Under the pieces are notes generated by a model. It saw only the letters and a list, made by a program, of their open reading frames with translations. It did no database searches and was not told the origin of the DNA. Position numbers and translations under genes: made by a program. This document shows positions 11,543 to 19,979 of a stretch of DNA of 64,000 nucleotides, piece by piece; position 1 is the stretch's first letter, and the number at the start of each line of letters is the position of its first letter. Source of the DNA: Byssothecium circinans (lineage: Eukaryota > Ascomycota > Dothideomycetes > Pleosporales > Massarinaceae). Location: assembly GCA_010015675.1 (NCBI GenBank), contig ML977002.1, forward strand, positions 345,561-409,560, read 5' to 3'.

Positions 11543-12763
11543 CTATGCAAGACCTTTCGAAGCAATCTCATATATACAGAAGTCGCCGTTCTCCGACACC
11601 GTCATGCCTGCTAGGCACAATCCTGGGATATTCCGTAGAGCTTCGTCGAGTATGCCACACAGCTCGAGTCTGTCCAGCGGTACGCCATGCGCCAATTGAA
11701 AGCGACACATGTGAGCCACATGCTTGTGCCAGTCCACCTCAGCCGCAGGACTCGTAGCTGCCAGGATCACCAGCTTCGCATCGCTGTTGCACCGCAGTAT
11801 GTCAGCATGCGCCTTGATGCAGTTGAGTACCTGACGCGAAACGGCAGCGTCGTTTGTATCGATGGATTGCAGAAACAGAATGTAGGTGGATGCGTTGCGG
11901 ATGGGCTGCTTTTCAGGGTTGGATTGGCGGAGGCATTGGATGCGTGGAGCCAGTGCTTCCGGGAGCGCTTTGCCGTCTGTTGGCGGGAGCTCTTTGACAA
12001 ATTGGGCTACGAAGGACAGCCGCGGATGCAGAACCGCAAGGGTTCGGACGATGGTGAGGGAGGTACATGAAACCTGCACGAAGTATCAGCAGGAGTACAA
12101 CGACAGCGTCCTGTAGGCAGTTTCCGCTCACGTCCACAACTAGAGCTTCCTTGTCTCCGTTTATATTCAACCGCCTCAAGATGCTAAGCAGTCCATTCCC
12201 CGTATCGTTCGCGATACATCTCATGAAATGATCGAATTGGCGCGATAATCGGCCGTGGGGCAGAGCCTGATCCGTGAACGACGTTGACGTACCAAACGCA
12301 GCACTGTATGGAGACCGGTCTGCCTTGTCGAATGATTTGCTGGCTTCCACCATCTTCAACGACGCAGGTACAATAGTTTCAGTCAAGAATGCAAGGCCGT
12401 CGGATAGCGCGAAACTGTTGACAAAAGCATACGACAAGGCCGTATGCCCAACGTGCGTTGATGCCGTCTCTTCCAAGAACTCTGCAGAGATGAGCATGCG
12501 GCATACCCTGCGTAGATGGCCTTCTGGCACGAGAGCAAGTTGCGATAGATCTTCGTAAGAAACGGGCTGCTGCTGGGGGATGCAGGGCAGGATGTTGAAC
12601 TCGCACAGCCAGCGGAGACATGCCACTATTTGGATCTGTTGAGCAGGCTATGCAGTTAGCTAAAGGGAAGTGAGGCTTCGGAATCGCGGTCTGTACTTGC
12701 GTTGCGAACAAGCTGGCTCATCCAAATTTCTGGCTCAAGATTTCTAGCGCCAGGCTCCTCCAT
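11543..12763 (-). CDS. AflS/AflJ-like coregulator (degenerate O-methyltransferase fold)
   Basis: About 366 aa with a class I O-methyltransferase fold (PF00891-like). Proposed minus-strand exons are 12710-12763, 12132-12647 and 11543-12073. The second intron (12074-12131) has a GTGAGC donor, a CTGAT branch and a GTGCAG acceptor; removing it joins LVVDV to SCTSLTIVR. The first intron has a clear CTAAC branch at the acceptor but a weak GTTCGC donor, so the first 18 residues are tentative. The N-terminal helix-turn-helix region (VACLRWLCEFNIL, then LSQLALVPEGHLRRVCRM) matches the dimerisation part of OMT-like proteins. The SAM-binding loop reads VDVSCTS instead of a GxGxG type, so catalysis is doubtful. 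With the adjacent AflR-like gene this fits AflS/AflJ (MdpA-type) coactivators. An active methyltransferase is the less likely alternative. Confidence 0.75.
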
Positions 12764-13403
12764 GTCGATGATTTTGAGATGCAACCTAGGCGATCTCGTC
12801 GAGCATAGTATGTCAAGAGACGCTACGACCACGTATTTAAGAGCCGAAATTCAGCCCTGTGCAGGGTATTCCAAAAAAAAAAAAAAAACGGACATCTAGA
12901 GTTTCTCACCATTAGATCCGGTACGAATTCAGCTGTATCCGCCTGAAGCTGCAGGATTGCAAAGTACACAGGTACCCACGGACCGAGAGACTAAGAGTTC
13001 AGGTTTGCCCCCATCGACCTGAAAGAAAGCGCGGTCGGCGTTGCCAAGCTCCTCCCCCGCCGGCCTCGAAAGTGCTCTCGTCATCATTTATTGGACGAAT
13101 ACGAATGCTGCGGGCGTCCATAGTTAGCTGAGTCTCACAAAACATTCACGTCCGACTCCGACAGCCTGCTCCGCAATTTCGATGCCGTAGAGGCCGACTC
13201 GGTCGCGCCAGAAATAGATACCACTTGGAAAGTCGCATGTACGAGGCCCAGAATGCTTTTCCAGCACGGTATTCGGTACCCGAGCACCGAGCATTGCCTT
13301 TTTATTACTTCGTTCTGTTGCCAGCTTCGAGTGTGATATCAACCTTTCTCACTACAATCACAACTTCCTGGAACAAACCAACCTTTTCGCATCTCTTCCA
13401 AAC
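12764..13403. promoter_or_regulatory. Divergent promoter region, AflS-like and Dabb genes
   Basis: A run of 17 A lies near 12872-12888. TCCGACTCCGACAG (about 13151) and GGCCGACTCGGTCGCGCC (about 13192) lie 190-250 bp before the Dabb start and resemble motifs before other cluster genes. No gene is seen. Confidence 0.4.
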
Positions 13404-13852
13404 ATGCCTGTCTTCCAAGTAGCCTTTTTCAAGTTCAAGCCTGATGCGGATCCCGCAATCATCAAAGAGTGGATCGAAATCAGCAAAACCATGCCCGACA
13501 AGGTCCCTTGTGAGTACCCAATCTTGATGCGCGCACGGGAGGAGGCATTCAAACTCGAGTACCAATTACTCTAACACTTGGACCAGGTGTTCGCAGTCTG
13601 CACGCTGGCCGGCCGATTGCGTCGCACGAGCACTTGGCCAAGGGCTGGGATCTGGCCGCCATGGTCGAACTGGACTCTGCCGAGAGCGCCACGGAGTTCC
13701 ACGAACATCCGGAACACGTCCGGTGAGTGAAGCACTTGGTCACGCAGCTTCTAGGAGTGACGTTGAAATTAATTGTATGTTGTAGTCCGCGAGAATTGTG
13801 CCACCAGGTCTGCGATAGAGAGCAGACTGTCTCGATTGTTTTCGAAGTCTAA
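13404..13852 (+). CDS. Dabb (stress-responsive alpha/beta barrel) small protein
   Basis: 102 aa from exons 13404-13509, 13587-13722 and 13786-13852. Both introns have GTGAGT donors and fit phase exactly. The protein begins MPVFQVAFFKFKPDADP and contains SLHAGRP and later FHEHPEHV, the strand-helix pattern of dimeric A+B barrel (Dabb, PF07876) proteins. Related folds act on polyketides, for example plant olivetolic acid cyclase, and small Dabb/EthD proteins occur in fungal polyketide clusters. Here it lies between the AflS-like and CMD1 genes. A role in cyclisation or another tailoring step is inferred. The catalytic residue is not assigned; His residues (H41, H48, H50, H79, H82) are candidates. 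It is easily missed because no exon exceeds 136 nt. Confidence 0.8.
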
Positions 13853-14460
13853 TGGAGAAATGTGTGGGACATGAAGTGACAACGTCTCGACTAGCTCTCT
13901 TCTTGGCTTGCTTTTGGGGGGATGGGGGTTGGCTAGGGTTGTGCGAGAAGTGGTGAAGATGCGTTTGGCTGCACGATTCGGCGGAGCTATGCTTCCTGTT
14001 TAAAGACGTCTATATTTTCGACAGCGGTCTAACCTGGGCCACCTACCTCTTCGATAACTAGAGGAGCCGAGAAAATGTACACAGAGCTATGAATCCTACT
14101 CTGCATAATTCCTACTGCCGCTGCTTCTGCATTCCTAGACCCGTGTACAAAGCATGACCGCCCACGGGCCATGGTATCATTGCTATCGGTCCTATGTATA
14201 GGTTTCTTATTTAATAGCAACAGGGATTAACATTCTCTCATATAACGTTGGAAGTTGGTTCTGCTACGAAATTTTAACCTGCAAGCTACTGGGGAGTGTA
14301 CCCCACGTGCTAGTAGAAACCCTCAATAACCCCAGGAATTACGGTACATTGCTACACTACCGTGCACGAAGTACTGCAAGGGACATGTCGAAATTAGCAG
14401 AAATCGCCTCCTTGAGTGCACGCCGTTCCGCTGTGAGCAAACATGGTTCGAGAGACATAT
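13853..14460. other. Convergent intergenic region, nothing recognised
   Basis: The region lies between the 3' ends of the Dabb and CMD1 genes. It should hold both 3' UTRs. No repeat, RNA gene or conserved frame was seen. Confidence 0.5.
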
Positions 14461-15091
14461 CTAAGCGGGGACGGGAACATCGAGGGCATTGACTCCGACA
14501 CACAGCCAGGCGTAAAAGGCAAGAGCATGGAGAAGGCCAAAGAAAGCCTCCTCGCCCACTGCCTCTATGCACTCATCCCACAACTCATCCGGCAGCGGGC
14601 CGGGCGTGGAGAGGAGGTGGGCGGTAACATCATAGGCCACGCTGCACGCACCGGCCAGCGAATCGGGCTTGTTCCCCGCCATCAGGGCCTGCGCCTCCTT
14701 AGCCGTCAAGATGCCCTTGTTGACGTATCTGCCACTAGGATTAGCGACGGCCTTCGGGAGGGTTACACGTCCTCGCTGACCGCTTGCCCTGGCTTGACAT
14801 CTCACTGGCAGCTTGGAAATGCCCCGCGACAGCCAGCGTCACGATGTTCCTGACGCGCTCGGGAATGGCGATGCGGTTGATGGCGACGGCGAGCTGGCTG
14901 TGCGCTAAGGCGATTCGCGGATGCTGCACGTACAGCGGGAAGCCGCCGATGAAGGCGCCCCGGTCGTCCTGGTAGGTGAAGGTTTCTCCATTTGCGCCAT
15001 ATGCCCGCGAAGTGAATGCTGCAAAGTGGTCGTGCACCTTCTGTTGCTCGGCGTCGAGCTCGTGGCGCGGTGTGGGGAGGATTCGCGACAT
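14461..15091 (-). CDS. Carboxymuconolactone decarboxylase-like protein 1 (CMD1)
   Basis: 186 aa from exons 14799-15091 and 14461-14728; start ATG 15091. The 70-nt intron uses a GTCAAG donor and was fixed by alignment to the paralogue at 17578: the SEI of this protein matches GEI there. Features shared with the paralogue are SxAYDV, PGPLPDELWDECIEA and a hydrophobic C-terminal helix ending near VNALDVPV. The fold is that of the AhpD/CMD family (PF02627). No CxxC peroxidatic pair is present, so it is not an AhpD-type reductase. Fungal members in clusters are thought to act on ring-opened or lactone intermediates, but the reaction here is unknown. It is divergently transcribed from monooxygenase 2 over a 441-bp promoter with a minisatellite. 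Confidence 0.8.
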
Positions 15092-15532
15092 GATGGTGAT
15101 GCGTGTGGTGCTGCTGCACAGCAAACTCCTCAATACCGGTAGTTGCCAGGCACCCAGGTAGGGCGGCTGTTAACACTTCCGGCTCGACCGAGCCCCGACT
15201 CCCGACTCCCAACCCCCCGACTTCCCAACTCCCCGACACACATATTGCAACAACTCCCCGACACATACCGAGTAGATATCGCAACAACTCCCCGACACAT
15301 GGATATCGCAACACCGAGCAGCCCGATGGAGGAAGGCCGCCCTAACCCTGGGCGTCGGTGCTCCCCGACATGTGCAGCCCAGCACTAGGACTGGCGCACC
15401 GCTGGCTGCGTTGGTGACACTTCCCGTTTTGGCACTGCATTTGATACGACTGAGGCGGACGGGACGATCCAAAGCTTACATGAAGCCTCAGCCCTTGTCG
15501 GCAGGGACACAGCTCGTCGCATTCGTCGCATT
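15092..15532. promoter_or_regulatory. Divergent promoter with a minisatellite of CTCCCCGACA units
   Basis: Three consecutive imperfect repeats (about 15226-15250, 15251-15284 and 15285-15315) each contain CAACTCCCCGACACA, and two or three also contain GATATCGCAA. Further CCCCGACT/CCCGACT units precede them (15193-15230) and another CTCCCCGACA lies at 15361. Read on the other strand each unit is TGTCGGGGAG, related to the TCGG motifs in other cluster promoters. The array sits between CMD1 and monooxygenase 2. Confidence 0.6.
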
Positions 15533-16939
15533 ATGCCCTTGGACATCATCATCGTGGGCGCCGGCATTGGTGGACTCACGGCTGCAATCGCGCTTCGCCG
15601 TAGCCGCCACAGAGTGCTCATTCTCGAGCGCGCCGTCAACAAGACAGAAGACGGATATGCTCTGAGCTCGACGCCCAATGCCTCCAAAATCCTTCGCAAA
15701 CTGGGTGTCGACCTCAAAAAGACGGGTTTCACGCCATGGCTGGGCATCGACGGCTTCGTGGGAGACGTGGATCCTGCGACGCCTGCCTGGAGATCGTTGT
15801 GGGTTCCGCCGCCAGGAACCGTCGAGGAGCGCTACGGAGCCCCCAGCGGATTCATCCATCGAGCCGATCTGCACCGCGCCTTGTGGAATCTCGCAGTCTC
15901 GACCGAAGGAACAGGCGTGCCGGTGAAGATTGTCGAGGGCGTGAAAGTGAAGTCGTTCGACGCCGTTGCGGGAAGCGTGTCGACGGTCGCCGGCCAGGTG
16001 CACACCGCGGACCTGGTCATCGCCGCAGATGGTGTGCGGTCAAGAGCTCACGCTGCGGTTGTAGGAGAAGAGCGGCCAGCAGAGACGCCAAAGGCAGCCA
16101 GCATTCGATTTGTCTTTGCGTCCAAGGACCTGCAAGACCACCCAGCCTGTATGAGCATGGTCAAAGGTAGCCCGTGGCGGATGAGCTACTATTTTGGTGA
16201 GGACAAATCCGTCGGCCTCTTTCGCTCGGCCTGCCGAAGGTAAGTGCGCATTGAAACTGTGAGGCAGTGAGTTGCATGGTAGTATTAACAAGACGATGCC
16301 GCTACAGTGATGAGATTCAGAACTTTGGCGTCTACGTCTACCGCCATGTCGACGACACCAAGATCTGGACCAACGAAGAGATCCGCCAGCTAGCGCTTGA
16401 ATGTCTCTCGACATACAAAGAGCCCATCCCACAATTGATTCGAGCCGCACCGGAAGATTCGTTTTACCTGCGCAAGACAGCTCACCGCGAGCCGCTATCC
16501 CGATTCCACAAGAACAGGCTTGTCCTTCTCGGCGACGCCTGCCATCCCATGATGCCCTCGTATGGTCAGGGAGCCGCCAGCGCGATGGAGGACGCGGCCG
16601 TCTTGGGCGTAGTCTTGAGGAATGCCCATCGACCTCAGCAAATCGAATCCCGCTTGGAAATCTGGGAGAAGTTGCGCAAGCCGAGAGCTAGCGCCATGGT
16701 CTACCTGTCGCGCCGCGACACTACTGCTTTCGAGGTTTCACCCCAGCTACAGGCGGCTGTGAGAGGCGTCCTGCCCCCAAATCAGTTACCCGAATGTAAG
16801 CTTGGAACGTCGTCTTGGCCTTGAAACGTGCCCCTGACAGCTGCTAGTGAGTCCGCCCGCCATCGTGGATTGGATGTGGGCATATGACTGCATAGAAGTG
16901 GCAGAGCAAGCAATGAAGGAACGAGGGGAAGATTCTTGA
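15533..16939 (+). CDS. FAD-dependent monooxygenase 2
   Basis: 428 aa, class A flavin monooxygenase (PF01494). Exons are 15533-16239, 16308-16795 and 16848-16939. The Rossmann motif IIVGAGIGGLTAAIAL is at the N-terminus, VIAADGVRSRA in the middle, and LLGDACHPMMP with YGQGAASAMEDA in the last third. The third exon was recovered from family conservation: it encodes IVDWMWAYDCIEVAE before the stop at 16939, and the 52-nt intron has a GTAAGC donor and a CTGAC branch. Without it the protein would end early. It likely hydroxylates or epoxidises the polyketide. It is oriented with CMD2 and the SDR, which follow on the same strand. The substrate is unknown. Confidence 0.87.
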
Positions 16940-17577
16940 TGAGGGCTGGACTGATCGCACTGTCTGTTGGCTGGATTAAAGAACAAGGTAGTGTGAGAGC
17001 GGTAGTCTTGAGCGTGTAGTGCCCCTGTCGTACATTGGTGGATGTGACTGTTGACTCGGCGTTATCAGCTTGGAGAGCGGCAAAGGAAGCGAGGTGTGCA
17101 GGTGCCTCAACCCACAAGGTACGCATGCAGGCTCGAGCTTAAGGCGAGCGTGTATTCATGAGTGAAAGAACATGTAGCTGTCAGATATGAACTTTTCTTC
17201 AACTTGTCTCCTCCAGTTCCCTAAAATCTGTGTACTCTGTGAAACCGCAACTGCTGCTATAATGACGTCGCTCCTGATTTCCATTAAACGACACTCCGTC
17301 GCACTCATACCGATGTGAAGGGAGCCTCTAGCACTGGGTCGAGGTATTCCTACTCAATCGAGACGTAAGCGGTCATTATTTCTCAGTCATCAAAATTGCG
17401 GTTGCAGTATCACCGACGCTCGGGGCTCGGCATATATAACGGCCAACTCTTGGAGTCTGCAGAGCGTGGCACCATATGATAAGACATACAATAGTACGGG
17501 CTCAGGGCCACCGGGGTCACTCCGAAAGAAACGACAACAGCCAACATTGGCAATTCACAATTAATTTGGCAGCCGCA
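16940..17577. promoter_or_regulatory. Promoter region of CMD2
   Basis: The last 180 bp carry ACGCTCGGGGCTCGGC (about 17417-17431) directly before a TATA-like CATATATAAC (17431-17440). The first in-frame ATG after it is 17476; the family-consistent start is 17578. No gene is seen in the rest. Confidence 0.45.
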
Positions 17578-18141
17578 ATGCCCCAGGCAAAAAACTCCCG
17601 CTTCGATCGCTACATCCGATGGCTATCTTCCGCCCAGAAAGACGCCAAAAAGGCAACATTAACTGCCCTCTGGCTCGGCGGCTTCCCATACCTACTTCGA
17701 GACGACGGCCCAATCACATCTGCATACGCCCACCTCGACAAAGAAATCTCCACTCTCCCGGTCGCAGCCGAAGCGAAAGAAACAACAAAGTTAACGGTAG
17801 CGGCGTACTATGGAGCTCGGGGAGAAATAGGTTGGCTATCCAGTCCTAGCCAAATCAAAGCTTTGGCGCCTGAACAAGTGCAGTCGATTATCGAGGGGAA
17901 GAAACCGGAACATCTGACGAGGGCGGGAAGCGCTGCGTATGATGCTGTTACGTATTTGGTAGCTGTGCCGGGGTCACTGCCGCAGAAGGACTGGGAGGAG
18001 TGTATTGAGGCTTTGGGGAAGGATGGCACTATCGGAATCATCCATCTCGTTGGAATGCATATCGGAGCTTCCATAATTGCGAATGCGGTTCATGCCCCGG
18101 TGGGAGGCAAGGAAGAGGGGCCGGCAGTGAAGGAGGAATGA
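17578..18141 (+). CDS. Carboxymuconolactone decarboxylase-like protein 2 (CMD2)
   Basis: 187 aa, intronless. I chose ATG 17578 (MPQAKNSRF) because family similarity begins there. An upstream in-frame ATG at 17476 would add 34 low-similarity residues; its closeness to the TATA-like box leaves it possible. The protein is a clear paralogue of CMD1: GEIGW for SEIYV, AGSAAYDAVTYLVAVPGSLP for the CMD1 AYDV and PGPLP region, and DWEECIEALG for LWDECIEAVG. No CxxC motif is present; the only cysteine is in EECIEA. The C-terminal tail is charged. It is probably a lyase, isomerase or cyclase-like cluster enzyme, or a partner of CMD1 in a hetero-oligomer. The function is inferred from family and context only. 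Confidence 0.82.
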   Translation: MPQAKNSRFDRYIRWLSSAQKDAKKATLTALWLGGFPYLLRDDGPITSAYAHLDKEISTLPVAAEAKETTKLTVAAYYGARGEIGWLSSPSQIKALAPEQVQSIIEGKKPEHLTRAGSAAYDAVTYLVAVPGSLPQKDWEECIEALGKDGTIGIIHLVGMHIGASIIANAVHAPVGGKEEGPAVKEE

Positions 18142-18475
18142 GATCTCAAATTCTCGGAGTCCGGGTGCATAGTGACGCGAAAGTCGGTCAATAAACTTCG
18201 CTATCGTGGTATTTTGAGTTTACATAGGCCTCCGAGTTAGCGTCTCGGCATCTTGGGATCAATATTGAAACTGAAAGGCAATGCTTTCTTCCCGACGGCA
18301 TCGACTTGGTGACCGATCGCATGTTGACATGACGAGGATCGTACCCCCGAGCTCTGCGGGGTGACTGCTCTCCATTCAAGACTAAAGGCGACTCTTCGAG
18401 ATCGACGGCATTGCTCAATTGAGAGATCCAGCAGCACCATTCTTGAATTGCGCATTCGGCTCCACAAACACAAAA
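18142..18475. promoter_or_regulatory. CMD2-SDR intergenic region
   Basis: 334 bp between two co-directional genes. It contains CTCGGAGTCCGGG at about 18153 and AGTCGG at about 18181, similar to motifs upstream of other cluster genes. An in-frame upstream codon at 18419 for the SDR frame is not preferred. No other gene is seen. Confidence 0.4.
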
Positions 18476-19243
18476 ATGGCCCCTTTCAACACCATCCTCC
18501 TTCTCGGCGCCACGTCCGGTCTTGGAGAGTCTGCGGCTAAGCGCCTCCTTGGCCAAGGCAAGAAAGTCATTGTCACTGGCCGGCGACAAGCTCGTCTCGA
18601 TGCGCTCAAGGCCGAAGGCCTCGAGACCTACGCAATGGACGTCAGCGACATAGCTGCAATCCCAAAACACCTCGATACGCTCTTCTCGACCTATCCCGAC
18701 ATCGACACGGTATGGATCAACAGCGGCATGGCAACGCGTTACTCGGTCAAAGATATCAACTCCTGCACTGATGCCGACCTCACGCTTGAAGTGACAACCA
18801 ATTTGACCGCGGCAGCCATCATTGCACGTCACACGATTCCTCGCTTCCTGGCCCGCGGAGAAGACGTGGAATCCCACTTCCTCATCACGACGTCAGGCTT
18901 GGCTTTCGTGCCAATTCCCTTCTTTCCCGTCTACAATGCTTGTAAAGCGGGCCTCCACTACTTCCTCGTCTCCCTGCGGCAGCAACTCAAGGACTCTCCG
19001 GTCAATATCATTGAGATTGTTCCACCGTTTGTGGCGACCGAATATGTCGTCAAAAACAGGGACGAGGCCCCCAAGAATCTTCAGGCCATGTCACTCAAGG
19101 ACTATGAGGACGAGGTGTTCGCCCAGCTCGATAATATCCCGGCCAAAGAACTCAAGGAAGTTGCTGCTGGACCCTCTGTTCTGAGGGTCAAGACTTGGAG
19201 GGACGGGCTAGGTGCTATGATTGCTAAGCCGTTCGCGGATTAA
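18476..19243 (+). CDS. Short-chain dehydrogenase/reductase
   Basis: 255 aa, intronless; start ATG 18476 follows CAAAA. Classical SDR (PF00106) with cofactor motif LLLGATSGLGES near residues 7-18, VTGRRQAR for NADP selection, WINSGMA in place of NNAG, a catalytic serine in FLITTSGLAF and the YNACK catalytic Tyr-Lys pair. The closest general type is the DltE-like/oxidoreductase SDR group (VPPFVATEYV after the active site). Expected to reduce a ketone or oxidise an alcohol on the polyketide in the cytosol. It is the last gene of a plus-strand trio (monooxygenase 2, CMD2, SDR) and converges with the PKS gene. The exact substrate is unknown. Confidence 0.88.
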   Translation: MAPFNTILLLGATSGLGESAAKRLLGQGKKVIVTGRRQARLDALKAEGLETYAMDVSDIAAIPKHLDTLFSTYPDIDTVWINSGMATRYSVKDINSCTDADLTLEVTTNLTAAAIIARHTIPRFLARGEDVESHFLITTSGLAFVPIPFFPVYNACKAGLHYFLVSLRQQLKDSPVNIIEIVPPFVATEYVVKNRDEAPKNLQAMSLKDYEDEVFAQLDNIPAKELKEVAAGPSVLRVKTWRDGLGAMIAKPFAD

Positions 19244-19979
19244 TCGCCGCCTCCATTAGTGCGCAGAGAACCACAATCAGTCCGTCAATTAGGCCAGTTC
19301 GACTTTCACACTTCCGCATCTGGTCTTGCCTTTGCTTGCGGTTGCTGTTACTTTTCTAGGAGCGGCGTGCTGTTTTCTTATGCGCTGGGTGACGGCCGTT
19401 GGATGATAGGGATAGGATCGGTCCTATGAAGCCACTAAAAGTCCCAATTACTATATGCGTATTTATCATTTTTATCTAGCGCTGCAATTAAAAGATTACT
19501 GCAAGTACTGAGCGAGAGACTGGCTGTGCGGGTTTGCGATGAAAAGGTTCTTCTTGTTGAGCTGTCGGCTGAAGATAGAACGCTCTGCGCTCACTCGTAC
19601 ACTAAACACAGCAATCAGCAAAGACGACATTAATGCACTTATATTGCTTGTCATGATAGATGCTCGGTAATTCATGTAGATGACACAACGAAAAAAAACC
19701 TCCTTTGTAGTACGACTGGTACATACTATAGTAGCGGATGACTACCTAGGTATGCACATATCCACGTGAGCATGGTCACAAAAAATGAAGTTCTAGTTAA
19801 TCAATTCTCGAACTGGGACCAATTATATAACATGTAGTCGCACGCCTCCAAGAAATTGTTTGAATGAACTCCTCAGCAATTAAAACAGCAGATAAAAATA
19901 GTAGGAAGCCTCCGGTTGCGATATGCAAGCACAGAGAAGCGCAAACAACAATCAATCTCCACCATGGGAGCAGCCTTTC
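19244..19979. other. Convergent intergenic region before the PKS 3' end
   Basis: 736 bp between two stop codons, holding both 3' UTRs. AT-rich parts occur near 19440-19490 and 19790-19900. No gene, repeat or RNA was recognised. Confidence 0.5.

Noticed and set aside
14443..14853. Plus-strand open frame opposite CMD1
   Set aside because: It is antisense to a well-supported spliced gene and has no family features.
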